From Clusia tigrina (taxonomy: Eukaryota; Arthropoda; Insecta; Diptera; Clusiidae): DNA of 64,000 nt. The translations under genes were made by a program, and so were the position numbers. How positions within the stretch are numbered: position 1 is the stretch's first letter; each line of letters begins with the position of its first letter. Shown piece after piece: positions 1-12,549 of the stretch. The stretch spans positions 85,321,995 to 85,385,994 of the forward strand of contig OV050031.1 of the NCBI GenBank assembly GCA_920105625.2, in the 5' to 3' direction. The notes below the pieces were generated by a model. The model worked only from the letters and a program-made list of their open reading frames with translations. It was not told the DNA's origin and ran no database searches.

Positions 1-230
1 GCCGACATAGACGCTGACAGAGGCTGCGACGCCGACTGAGGCTGATAGGGGTAGACATTGGCATGGAGCAGGCAGCAGACCCCCCCAATCGACAGCGGCA
101 GCGACTGAGACGCCTACAGGGACGCTGACAGAGGCTGCGACGCCGACTGAGACACCGACTGAGGCAGATAAGGGTAGATATAGGCATAGAGAAGGCAGCA
201 GACCCCCCAATTGACAGCGGCAGCGACTGA

Positions 231-352
231 GACGCCTACAGAGACGCTGACAGAGGCTGCGACGCCGACTGAGACGCCGACTGAGGCAGATAGGGGTAGA
301 TATTGGCATAGAGAAGGCAGCAGACCCGCCAATCGACATCGGCAGCGACTGA
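231..352 (+). repeat. Reference monomer of the satellite
   Basis: A representative 122-bp unit. Within it: linker 231-245, 18-bp module 243-260, two 12-bp modules 261-284, core 285-324, C-rich tract near 325-330 (here broken by one G) and tail 331-352. About half the unit (tail, linker, 18-bp and 12-bp modules) is made of short related words built on gac, gcc and tga. The other half (core) is not internally repetitive. This suggests the monomer arose by fusing a short-period repeat with a unique stretch, which is inference. The same monomer recurs exactly 12,549 bp downstream (12,780-12,901). Confidence 0.9.
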
Positions 353-3300
353 GACGCCTACAGAGACGCTGTCAGAAACTGCGACGCCGATTGAGATGCC
401 GACTGAAACAGGTAGGGGTAGATATAGGCATAGAGAAGGCAGCAGACCCCCCTAGCGACAGCGGCAGCGACTGAGACGCCTACAGAGACGCTGACAGAGG
501 CTGCGACGAAAACTGAGACGCCGACTGAGGCAGATAGGGGTAGATATACGCATAGAGAATGCAGCAGAGCCCCCAATCGACAGCGGCAGCTACTGAGACG
601 CCTACAGAGACACTGAGAGAGGCTGCGACGCCGACTGAGGCAGATAGGGGTAGATATAGCCATAGAGAATGCAGCAGACCCGTCAGCGGCAGCCTCTGAA
701 AAGAATAGAGAGACGCTGACAGAGGCTGCGACGCTGACAGAGGCTGCAACGCCGACTGAGACGCCGACTGAGGCAGAGAAGGTTAGACATAGGCATAGAG
801 AAGGCAGCAGATAACCCAATCGACAGCGGCAGCGGCTGAGTCGCATTCAAAGACGCTGACAGAGGCTGCGACGCGGACTAAGACGCCGACTGAGGCAGAT
901 AAGGGTAGATATAGGCTTAGAGAAGGCAGCAGACCCCCCAATCGACAGCGGCAGCTACTGACACGCCTACAGAGAAGCTGAGAGAGGTTGCGATGCCGAC
1001 TGAGGCAGATAGGGGTAGATATAGGCATAGAGAATGGAGCAGACCCCCAATCGACAGCGGCAGCCACTCAAAAGAATAGAGAGACGCTGACAGAGGCTGC
1101 GACGCTGACAGAGGCTGCGACGCCGACTGAGGCAGAGAGGGTTAGATATAGGCTTAGAGAAGGCAGCAGACCCCCAATCGACAGCGGCAGCGACTGAGAC
1201 GCCTACAGAGACCCTGACAGAGGCTGCGACGCCGACTGAGACACCGACTGAGGTAGAGACGGGTACACATAGGCATAGAGAAGACAGCAGACCTCCCAAT
1301 CGACAGCGGCATCAACTGAGACGCCTGCAGAGACGCTGACAGAGGCTGCGACGCCGACTGCGATGCCGTCTGAAACAGGTAGAGGTAGATATAGGCATCG
1401 AGAACGCAGCAGACCCCCCAATCGACAGCGGCGGCGACTGAGACGCCTACAGAGACGCTGTCAGAGGCTGCGACGCCGACTGAAGCAGATAGGGGTAGAT
1501 ATAGGCATAGAGAATGCAGCAGACCCCCCAATCAACAGCGGCAGCCACTGAAAAGAATAGAGAGACGCTGACAGAGGCTGCGACGCTGACAGAGGCTGCG
1601 ACACTGACAGAGGCTGCGACGCTGATAGAGGCTGCAACGCCGACTGAGACGCCGACTGAGGCAGAGAGGGTTAGACATAGGCATAGAGAAGGCAGCAGAC
1701 AACCCAATCGACAGCGGCAGCGGCTGAGACGCATTCAAAGACGCTGACAGAGGCTGCGACGCGGACTGAGACGCCGACTGAGGCAGATAAGGGTAGATAT
1801 AGGCTTAGAGAAGGCAGCAGACCCCCCAATCAACAGCGGCAGCTACTGAGACGCATACAGAGAAGCTGAGAGAGGCTGCGATGCCGACTGAGGCAGCTAG
1901 GGGTAGATATAGCCATAGAGAATGGAGCAGACCCCCAATCGACAGCGGCAGCCACTGAAAAGAATAGAGAGACGCTGACAGAGGCTGCGACGCTGACAGA
2001 GGCGCGACGCCGACTGAGACGCCCACTGAGGCAGAGAGGGTTAGACATAGGCGTAGAGAAGGCAGCAGACCCCCCTAGCGACAGTGGCAGCGACTGAGAC
2101 GCCTACAGAGACGCTGACAGAGGCTGCGACGCCAACTGAGTCGCCGACTGAGGCAGATAGGGGTAGATATAGGCATAGAGAATGCAGCAGACCCCCCAAT
2201 CGACAGCGGCAGCTACTGAGACGCCTACAAAGACACTGAGAGAGGTTGCGACGCCGACTAAGGCAGATAAGGGTAGATATAGGCTTAGAGAAGGCAGCAG
2301 ACCCCCCAATCAACAGCGGCAGCTACTGAGACGCATACAGAGAAGCTGAGAGAGGCTGCGATGCCGACTGAGGCAAATAGGGGTAGATATAGGCATAGAG
2401 AATGCAGCAGACCCCCCAATCGAAAACGGCAGCCACTGAAAATAATAGAGAGACGCTGACAGGGGCTGCGACGCTGACAGAGGCTGCAACGCCGACTGAG
2501 ACGCCGACTGAGGCAGAGAGGGTTAGACATAGGCATAGAGAAGGCAGCAGACAACCCAATCGACAGCGGCAGCGGCTGAGACGCATTCAAAGACTCTGAC
2601 AGAGGCTGCGACGCGGACTAAGACGCCAGCTGAGGCAGATAAGGGTAGATATAGGCTTAGAGAAGGCAGCAGACCCCCCAATCGACAGCGGCAGCTACTG
2701 AGAAGCATTCAGAGACGCTGACAGAGGGTGCGACGACGATTGAGACGACGACTGAGGCAGAGAGGGTTAGACATAGGCATAGAGAAGGTAGCAGACAACC
2801 CAATCGACAGCGGCAACAACTGAAACGCCTATAGAGACGCTGATGGAGGCTGCGACGACGACTGAGACGTCGACTGAGGCAGATAGGGGTAAATATAGGC
2901 TTAGAGAAGGCAGCAGACCCCCCAATCGACAGCGGCAGCGACTGAGACGCCTGCAGAGACGCCGACAGAGGCTGCGACGCTGACAGAGGCTGCGACGACG
3001 ACTGAGACGCCGACTGAGGCAGAGAGGGCTAGACATAGGCATTGAGAAGGCAGCAGACAACCCAATCGACTGCGGCAAACACTGAGGCGGGTACAGAGAC
3101 GCTGATAGAGGCTGCGACGCCGACTGAGATGCCGACTGAGGCAGGTAGGGGTAGATATAGGCGTACAGAATGCAGCAATCCCCCCAATCGACGGCGGCAG
3201 CGATTGAGACGCCTACAGAGACGCTGAGAGAGGCTGCGGCGCCGACTGAGGCTGAGAGGGGTGGATATAGGCATAGAGAAGGCAGCAGACCCCCCAATCG

Positions 3301-5259
3301 ACAGCGGCAACAAATGAGACGCCTACAGAGACGCTGACAGAGGCTGCGACGTCGACTGAGATTCCGACTGAGGCAGGTAGGGGTAGATATTGGCATAGAT
3401 AAGGTAGCAGACCCCCCCCCCAACCGACAGCGGCAGCGACTGACACGCCGACATTGACGCTGACAGAGGTTTCGACGCCGACTGAGGCAGATAGGGGTAG
3501 ATATTGGCATAGAGAAGGCAGCAGACCCCCCAATCCACAGCGGCAGCGACTGAGACGCCTACAGAGACGCTGACAGAGGCTGCGACGCCGACTGAGACAC
3601 CGACTGAGGCAGAGAGGGGTACACATAGGCATATAGAAGACAGCAGACCCCCCAATCGACAGCGGCATCAACTGAGACGCCTACAGAGACGCTGACAGAG
3701 GCTGCGACGCCGACTACGACGCCGACTGCGATGCCGTCTGAAAGAGGTAGGGGAGATATAGGGATAGAGAACGCAGCAGACCCCCCCAACCGACAGCGGC
3801 AGCGACTGAGACGCTGACATGGACGCTGACAGAGGCTGCAATGCCGACTGAGACGCCGACTGAGGCAGATAGGCGTAGATATAGGCGTAGAGGAGGCATC
3901 AGACCCCCCAATCGACAGCCGCAGCTACTGAGACGCCTACAGAGACGCTGAGAGAGGCTGCGGCGCCGACTGAGGCTGAGAAGGGAAGATATCGGCATAG
4001 AGAAGGCAGCAGACCCCCCAATCGACAGCGGCAACAAATGAGACGCCTACAGAGACGCTGACAGATGCTGCGACGTCGACTGAGATTCCGACTGAGGCAG
4101 GTAGGGGTAGATATTGGCATAGATAAGACAGAAGACCCCCCCCCAACCGACAGCGGCAGTGACTGAGACGCCGACATAGACGCTGACAGAGGCTGCGACG
4201 CCGACTGAGGCTGATAGGGGTAGACATTCGCATGGAGAAGGCAGCAGACCCCCAATCGAAAGCGGCAGCGACTGAGACGCCTACAGGGACGCTGACAGAA
4301 GCTGCGACGCCGACTGAGACACCGACTGAGGCAGAGAGGGGTACACATAGGCATAGAGAAGACAGCAGACCCCCCAGCCGACAGCGGCATCAACTGAGAC
4401 GCCTACAGAGACGCTGACAGAGGCTGCGACGCCGACTGAGACGCCGACTGAGGCAGATAGCGGTAGATATTGGCATAGAGAAGGCAGCAGACCCGCCAAT
4501 CGACAGCGGCAGCGACTGAGACGCCTACAGAAACGCTGACAGAGGCTGCGACGCCGACTGAGACGCCGACTGAGGCAGATAAGGGTAGGATAGGCATAGA
4601 GAAGGCAGCAGACCCCCCAATTGACAGCGGCAACGACTGAGACGCCTACAGAGACGCTGACAGAGGCTGCGACGCCGACTGAGGCAGATAGGGGTAGATA
4701 TTGGCATAGAGAAGGCAGCAGACCCGCCAATCGACAGCGGCAGCGAATGAGACGCCTACAGAGACGCTGTCAGAACCTGCGACGCCGATTGAGATGCCGA
4801 CTGAAACAGGTAGGGGTAGATATAGGCATAGAGAAGACAGCAGACCCCCCTAGCGACAGCGGCAGCGACTGAGACGCCTACAGAGACGCTGACAGAGGCT
4901 GCGACGAAAACTGAGACGCCGACTGAGGCAGATAGGGCTAGATATACGCATAGAGAATGCAGCAGAGCCCCCAATCGACAGCGGCAGCTACTGAGACGCC
5001 TACAGAGACACTGAGAGAGGCTGCGATGCCGGCTGAGGCAGATAGGGGTAGATATAGCCATAGAGAATGCAGCAGACCCCCCAATCGTCAGCGGCAGCCT
5101 CTGAAAAGAATAGAGAGACGCTGACAGAGGCTGCGACGCTGACAGAGGCTGCAACGCCGACTGAGACGCCGACTGAGGCAGAGAGGGTTAGACATAGGCA
5201 TAGAGAAGGCAGCAGACAACCCAATCGTCAGCGGCAGCCTCTGAAAAGAATAGAGAGAC

Positions 5260-7325
5260 GCTGACAGAGGCTGCGACGCCGACTGAGGCAGAGAGGGTTA
5301 GATATAGGCTTAGAGAAGGCAGCAGACCCCCAATCGACAGCGGCAGCGACTGAGACGCCTACAGAGACGCTGTCAGAGGCTGCGACGCCGACTGAGGCAG
5401 ATAGGGGTAGATATAGGCATAGAGAATGCAGCAGACCCCCCAATCAACAGCGGCAGCCACTGAAAAGAATAGAGAGACGCTGACAGAGGCTGCGACACTG
5501 ACAGAGGCTGCGACGCTGACAGAGGCTGCAACGCCGACTGAGACGCCGGCTGAGGCAGAGAGGGTTAGACATAGGCATAGAGAAGGCAGCAGACAACCCA
5601 ATCGACAGCGGCAGCGGCTGAGACGCATTCAAATACGCTGACAGAGGCTGCGACGCGGACTGAGACGCCGACTGAGGCAGATAAGGGTAGATATAGGCTT
5701 AGAGAAGGCAGCAGACCCCCCAATCGACAGCGGCAGCTACTGAGACGCCTACAGAGAAGCTGAGAGAGGCTGCCATGCCGACTGAGGCAGATAGGGGTAG
5801 ATATAGGCAGAGAGAATGCAGCAGACCCCCCAATCGACAGCGGCAGCGACTGAGAAGCATTCAGAGACGCTGACAGAGGCTGTGACGCTGACTTAGACGC
5901 CGTCTGAAGCAGATAAGGGAAGATATAGGTTTAGAGAATGCAGCAGACCCCCCAATCGACAGCGGCAGCTACTGAGACGCCTACAGAGACACTGAGAGAG
6001 GCTGCGGCGACGACTGAGGCAGATAGGGTTAGATATTGGCATAGAGAAGGCAGCAGACAGCCCAATCGACAACGGCAGCGACTGAGATGCCTACAGAGAC
6101 GCTGAAAAGAGGCTGCGACGCCGACTGAGACGCCGACTGAGGCAGATAGGGGTAGATATTGGCATAGAGACTGCAGCAGACCCCCCAATAGACGGCGGCA
6201 GCGATTGAGACGCCTACAGAGACGCTGACAGAGGCTGCGGCGCCGACTGAGACGCCGAATGAGGCTGAGAGGGGTAGACATAGGCATAGAGAAGGCAGCA
6301 GACCCCCCAACCGACAGCGGCAACAAATGAGACGCCTACAGAGACGCTGATGGAGGCTACGACGACGACTGAGACGTCGACTGAGGCAGATAGGGGTAAA
6401 TATAGGCTTAGAGAAGGCAGCAGACACCCCAATCGACAACGTCAGCGACTGAGATGCCTACAGAGACGCTGAAAAGAGGCTGCGACGCTGACTGAGATTC
6501 CGACTGAAGCAGGTAGGGGTAGATATTGGCATAGAGAAGGCAGCAGACCCCCCCAACCGACAGCGGCAGCGACTGAGACGCCGACACAGAAGCTGACAGA
6601 GGCTGCGATGCCGACTGAGGCAGGTAGGGGAAGAGATATGCATAGAGGATTCAGCAGACCCCCCAATCGACAGCGGCAGCCACTGAAAAGAATAGAGAGA
6701 CGCTGACAGAGGCTGCGACGCTGACAGAGGCGCGACGCCGACTGAGACGCCGACTGAGGCAGAGAGGGTTAGACATAGGCATAGAGAAGGCAGCAGACAA
6801 CCCAATCGACAGCGGCAGCCACTGAAAAGAATAGAGAGACGCTGACAGAGGCTGCGACGCTGACAGAGGCTGCGACGCCGACTGAGGCAGAGACGGGTAC
6901 ACATAGGCATAGAGAAGACAGCAGACCTCCCAATCGACAGCGGCATCAACTGAGACGCCTGCAGAGACGCTGACAGAGGCTGCGACGCCGACTGCGATGC
7001 CGTCTGAAACAGGTAGGGGTAGATATAGGCATCGAGAAGGCAGCAGACACCCCAATCGACAACTGCAGCGACTGAGATGCCTACAGAGAAGCTGAGAGAG
7101 GCTGCGATGCCGACTGAGGCAGATAGGGGTAGATATAGGCATAGAGAATGCAGCAGACCCCCCAATCGACAGCGGCAGCCACTGAAAAGAATAGAGAGAC
7201 GCTGACAGAGGCTGCGACGCTGACAGAGGCGCGACGCCGACTGAGACGCCGACTGAGGCAGAGAGGGTTAGACATAGGCATAGAGAAGGCAGCAGACTCC
7301 CCTAGCGACAGTGGCAGCGACTGAG
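5260..7325 (+). repeat. Nested 3.2-kb HOR, first unit in superrepeat copy 1
   Basis: The order of variants here matches 8,452-10,271 at an offset of 3,192 bp up to about 6.4 kb. After that the offset is 2,946 bp because the second unit lacks 246 bp, or two monomers. A distinctive run with three 18-bp modules (around 5,475-5,530) and the variant with aagccgac or atgccgac near 6.9 kb make the alignment clear. Matching is lost near 7,325, where this unit continues with gacgcctacagagacgctg and the other with gacgcattcagagacgctg. Confidence 0.8.
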
Positions 7326-8451
7326 ACGCCTACAGAGACGCTGACAGAGGGTGCGACGACGATTGAGACGACGACTGAGGCAGAGAGAGTTAGACATAGG
7401 AATAGAGAAGGCAGCAGACAACCCAATCGACAGCGGCAACAACTGAGACGCCTACAGAGACGCTGATGGAGGCTGCGACGACGACTGAGACGTCGACTGA
7501 GGCAGATAGGGGCAAATATAGGCTTAGAGAAGGCAGCAGACCCCCCAATCGACAGCGGCAGCGACTGAGACGCCTACAGAGACGCTGACAGAGGCTGCGA
7601 CGCCGACTGATATTCCGACTGAAGCAGGTAGGGGTAGATATTGGCATAGAGAAGGCAGCAGACCCCCCAACCGACAGCGTCAGCGACTGAGACGCCGACG
7701 TAGACGCTAACAGAGGCTGCGATGCCGACTGAGACGCCGACTGAGGCAGATAGGCGTAGATATAGGCATAGAGGAGGCATCAGACTTCAATCGACAGCGG
7801 CAGCGACTGAGACGCATTCAGAGACGCTGACAGACGCTGCGACGCCGACTGAGATGCCGACTGAGGCAGATAGGGTTAAATATAGGCATGGAGAAGGCAG
7901 CAGACAATCCAATCGACAGCGGCTACAACTGAGACGCCTACAGAGACGCTGATAGAGGCTGCGCCGCCGACTGAGATGCCGACTGAGGCAGATAGGGGTA
8001 AATATAGGCATGGAGAAGGCAGCAGACCCCCAATCGACAGCGGTAGCGACTGAGAAGCATTCAGAGACGCTGACAGAGGCTGCGACGACGACTGAGACGA
8101 CGACTGAGACGCCGACTGAGGCAGAGAGGGCTAGACATAGGCATAGAGAAGGCAGCAGACAACCCAATCGACAGCGGCAGCGGCTGAGTCGCATTCAAAG
8201 ACGCTGACAGAGGCTGCGACGCGGACTAAGACGCCGACTGAGGCAGATAAGGGTAGATATAGGCTTAGAGAAGGCAGCAGACCCCCCAATCGACAGCGGC
8301 AGCTACTGACACGCCTACAGAGAAGCTGAGAGAGGTTGCGATGCCGACTGAGGCAGATAGTGGTAGATATAGGCATAGAGAATGGAGCAGACCCCCAATC
8401 GACAGCGGCAGCCACTGAAAAGAATAGAGAGACGCTGACAGAGGCTGCGAC

Positions 8452-10271
8452 ACTGACAGAGGCTGCGACGCCGACTGAGGCAGAGAGGGTTAGATATAGG
8501 CTTAGAGAAGGCAGCAGACCCCCAATCGACAGCGGCAGCGACTGAGACGCCTACAGAGACGCTGTCAGAGGCTGCGACGCCGACTGAGGCAGATAGGGGT
8601 AGATATAGGCATAGAGAATGCAGCAGACCCCCCAATCAACAGCGGCAGCCACTGAAAAGAATAGAGAGACGCTGACAGAGGCTGCGACACTGACAGAGGC
8701 TGCGACGCTGACAGAGGCTGCAACGCCGACTGAGACGCCGGCTGAGGCAGAGAGGGTTAGACATAGCCATAGAGAAGGCAGCAGACAACCCAATCGACAG
8801 CGGCAGCGGCTGAGACGCATTCAAATACGCTGACAGAGGCTGCGACGCGGACTGAGACGCCGACTGAGGCAGATAAGGGTAGATATAGGCTTAGAGAAGG
8901 CAGCAGACCCCCCAATCGACAGCGGCAGCTACTGAGACGCCTACAGAGAAGCTGAGAGAGGCTGCCATGCCGACTGAGGCAGATAGGGGTAGATATAGGC
9001 AGAGAGAATGCAGCAGACCCCCCAATCGACAGCGGCAGCGACTGAGAAGCATTCAGAGACGCTGACAGAGGCTGTGACGCTGACTTAGACGCCGTCTGAA
9101 GCAGATAAGGGAAGATATAGGTTTAGAGAATGCAGCAGACCCCCCAATCGACAGCGGCAGCTACTGAGACGCCTACAGAGACACTGAGAGAGGCTGCGGC
9201 GACGACTGAGGCAGATAGGGTTAGATATTGGCATAGAGAAGGCAGCAGACAGCCCAATCGACAACGGCAGCGACTGAGATGCCTACAGAGACGCTGAAAA
9301 GAGGCTGCGACGCCGACTGAGACGCCGACTGAGGCAGATAGGGGTAGATATTGGCATAGAGACTGCAGCAGACCCGCCAATAGACGGCGGCAGCGATTGA
9401 GACGCCTACAGAGACGCTGACAGAGGCTGCGGCGCCGACTGAGACGCCGAATGAGGCTGAGAGGGGTAGACATAGGCATAGAGAAGGCAGCAGACCCCCC
9501 AATCGACAGCGGCAACAAATGAGACGCCTACAGAGACGCTGACAGAGGCTGCGATGCCGACTGAGGCAGGTAGGGGAAGAGATATGCATAGAGGATTCAG
9601 CAGACCCCTCAATCGACAGCGGCAGCCACTGAAAAGAATAGAGAGACGCTGACAGAGGCTGCGACGCTGACAGAGGCGCGACGCCGACTGAGACGCCGAC
9701 TGAGGCAGAGAGGGTTAGACATAGGCATAGAGAAGGCAGCAGACAACCCAATCGACAGCGGCAGCCACTGAAAAGAATAGAGAGACGCTGACAGAGGCTG
9801 CGACGCTGACAGAGGCTGCGACGCCGACTGAGGCAGAGACGGGTACACATAGGCATAGAGAAGACAGCAGACCTCCCAATCGACAGCGGCATCAACTGAG
9901 ACGCCTGCAGAGACGCTGACAGAGGCTGCGACGCCGACTGCGATGCCGTCTGAAACAGGTAGGGGTAGATATAGGCATCGAGAAGGCAGCAGACACCCCA
10001 ATCGACAACTGCAGCGACTGAGATGCCTACAGAGAAGCTGAGAGAGGCTGCGATGCCGACTGAGGCAGATAGGGGTAGATATAGGCATAGAGAATGCAGC
10101 AGACCCCCCAATCGACAGCGGCAGCCACTGAAAAGAATAGAGAGACGCTGACAGAGGCTGCGACGCTGACAGAGGCGCGACGCCGACTGAGACGCCGACT
10201 GAGGCAGAGAGGGTTAGACATAGGCATAGAGAAGGCAGCAGACTCCCCTAGCGACAGTGGCAGCGACTGAG
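8452..10271 (+). repeat. Nested 3.2-kb HOR, second unit in superrepeat copy 1
   Basis: This is the partner of 5,260-7,325. It lacks two monomers present near 6,440-6,690 in its partner and continues into a three-monomer stretch containing the short deletion-type monomer at about 10,361. The equivalents in superrepeat copy 2 lie near 17.6-19.6 kb and 21.0-23.0 kb. Confidence 0.78.
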
Positions 10272-11399
10272 ACGCATTCAGAGACGCTGACAGACGCTGC
10301 GACGCCGACTGAGATGCTCACTGAGGCAGATAAGGGTAGATATTGGCATAGAGAAAGCAGCGACCTGCAGAAACGCTGACAGAGGCTGCGAAGCCGACTG
10401 TGGCGCAGACTGAGGCAGATAGGGGAAGAGATAGGCATAGAGGAGTCAGCAGACCCCCCAATCAACAGCGGCAGCGACTGAGCCGCCTACAGAGACGCTG
10501 ACAGAGGGTGCGACGACGATTGAGACGACGACTGAGGCAGAGAGAGTTAGACATAGGAATAGAGAAGGCAGCAGACAACCCAATCGACAGCGGCAGCCAC
10601 TGAGACGCCTACAGAGACACTGAGAGAGGCTGCGACGCCGACTGAGGCAGATAGGGGCAGACATAGGCATAGAGAAGGCAGCAGACCCCCCAATCGACAA
10701 CGGCAGCGACTGAGATGCCTACGGAGACGCTGAGAGAGGCTGCGATGCCGGCTGAGGCAGATAGGGGTAGATATAGCCATAGATAATGCTTCAGACCCCC
10801 CAATCGACAGCGGCAGCCTCTGAAAAGAATAGAGAGACGCTGACAGAGGCTGCGACGCTGACAGAGGCTGCAACGCCGACTGAGACGCCGACTGAGGCAG
10901 AGAGGGTTAGACATAGGCATAGAGAAGGCAGCAGACAACCCAATCGACAGCGGCAGCGGCTGAGACGCATTCAAAGACGCTGACAGAGGCTGCGACGCGG
11001 ACTGAGACGCCGACTGAGGCAGATAAGGGTAGATATAGGCTTAGAGAAGGCAGCAGACCCCCCCAATCGACAGCGGCAGCGACTGAGACGCCTACAGAGA
11101 CGCTGAGAGAGGCTTCCATGCCGACTGAGGCAGATAGGGGTAGATATAGGCAGAGAGAATACAGCAGACCCCCCAATCGACAGCGGCAGCTACTGAAACG
11201 CCTACAGAGACGCTGATAGAGGCTGCGCCGCCGACTGAGATGCCGACTGAGGCAGATAGGGGAAACTATAGGCATGGAGAAGGCAGCACACCCCCCAATC
11301 GACAGCGGCAGCGACTGAGAAGCATTCAGAGACGCTGACAGAGGGTGCGACGACGATTGAGACGACGACTGAGGCAGAGAGGGTTAGACATAGGCTTAG

Positions 11400-12549
11400 A
11401 GAAGGTAGCAGACAACCCAATCGACAGCGGCAACAACTGAAACGCCTACAGAGACGCTGATGGAGGCTGCGACGACGACTGAGACGTCGACTGAGGCAGA
11501 TAGGGGTAAATATAGGCTTAGAGAAGGCAGCAGACCCCCCAATCGACAGCGGCAGCGACTGAGACGCCTGCAGAGACGCCGACAGAGGCTGAGACGCTGA
11601 CAGAGGCTGCGACGACGACTGAGACGCCGACTGAGGCAGAGAGGGCTAGACATAGGCATTGAGAAGGCAGCAGACAACCCAATCGACTGCGGCAAACACT
11701 GAGGCGCGTACAGAGACGCTGATAGAGGCTGCGACGCCGACTGAGATGCCGACTGAGGCAGGTAGGGGTAGATATAGGCGTACAGAATGCAGCAATCCCC
11801 CCAATCGACGGCGGCAGCGATTGAGACGCCTACAGAGACGCTGAGAGAGGCTGCGGCGCCGACTGAGGCTGAGAGGGGTGGATATAGGCATAGAGAAGGC
11901 AGCAGACCCCCCAATCGACAGCGGCAACAAATGAGACGCCTACAGAGACGCTGACAGAGGCTGCGACGCCGACTGAGACACCGACTGAGGCAGAGAGGGG
12001 TACACATAGGCATATAGAAGACAGCAGACCCCCCAATCGACAGCGGCATCAACTGAGACGCCTACAGAGACGCTGACAGAGGCTGCGACGCCGACTGCGA
12101 CGCCGACTGCGATGCCGTCTGAAAGAGGTAGGGGAGATATAGGGATAGAGAACGCAGCAGATCCCCCCAACCGACAGCGGCAGCGACTGAGACGCTGACA
12201 TAGACGCTGACAGAGGCTGCAATGCCGACTGAGACGCCGACTGAGGCAGATAGGCGTAGATATAGGCGTAGAGGAGGCATCAGACCCCCCAATCGACAGC
12301 CGCAGCTACTGAGACGCCTACAGAGACGCTGAGAGAGGCTGCGGCGCCGACTGAGGCTGAGAAGGGAAGATATCGGCATAGAGAAGGCAGCAGACCCCCC
12401 AATCGATAGCGGCAACAAATGAGACGCCTACAGAGACGCTGACAGATGCTGCGACGTCGACTGAGATTCCGACTGAGGCAGGTAGGGGTAGATATTGGCA
12501 TAGATAAGACAGAAGACCCCCCCCAACCGACAGCGGCAGTGACTGAGAC
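11400..12549 (+). repeat. Extra copy of the 2.77-4.15 kb segment
   Basis: Variant order matches about 2,770-4,150 (offset 8,617 bp near 11.6 kb and 8,381 bp near 12.3 kb) and also 14,840-16,230 (offset 3,456 bp near 11.6 kb). The shared landmarks include a monomer with aacactgaggcg (near 3,080, 11,697 and 15,152) and one with an expanded C tract followed by caaccgac. The segment joins directly to the start of superrepeat copy 2, so the block is built of units of about 3.4 kb at several levels. Confidence 0.72.

Larger units (their letters stand above)
1..10585 (+). repeat. Superrepeat of about 12.3 kb, copy 1
   Basis: The monomer-variant order in this stretch recurs downstream at 12,550-23,364. 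The offset is 12,549 bp at the start, 12,073 bp near 3-4.5 kb, 12,322 bp near 5.4 kb, 12,532 bp near 7.4-9.5 kb and 12,778 bp near 10.2 kb. The steps are whole-monomer gains and losses. Matching ends near 10,585, where this copy reads cagcggcagccactgag and the other reads cagcggcaacaactgag. The interval 10,586-12,549 instead carries material like 2.77-4.15 kb. Confidence 0.85.

Noticed and set aside
231..352. CENP-B-box-like or other centromere protein site
   Set aside because: No match to the TTCG....A..CGGG pattern on either strand of the monomer. A centromeric role cannot be shown from sequence alone.
2038..2050. Telomere-like word agggttaga in many monomers
   Set aside because: It is a single-copy variant of the aggggtaga box within the monomer, never in tandem, so it is not telomeric repeat.
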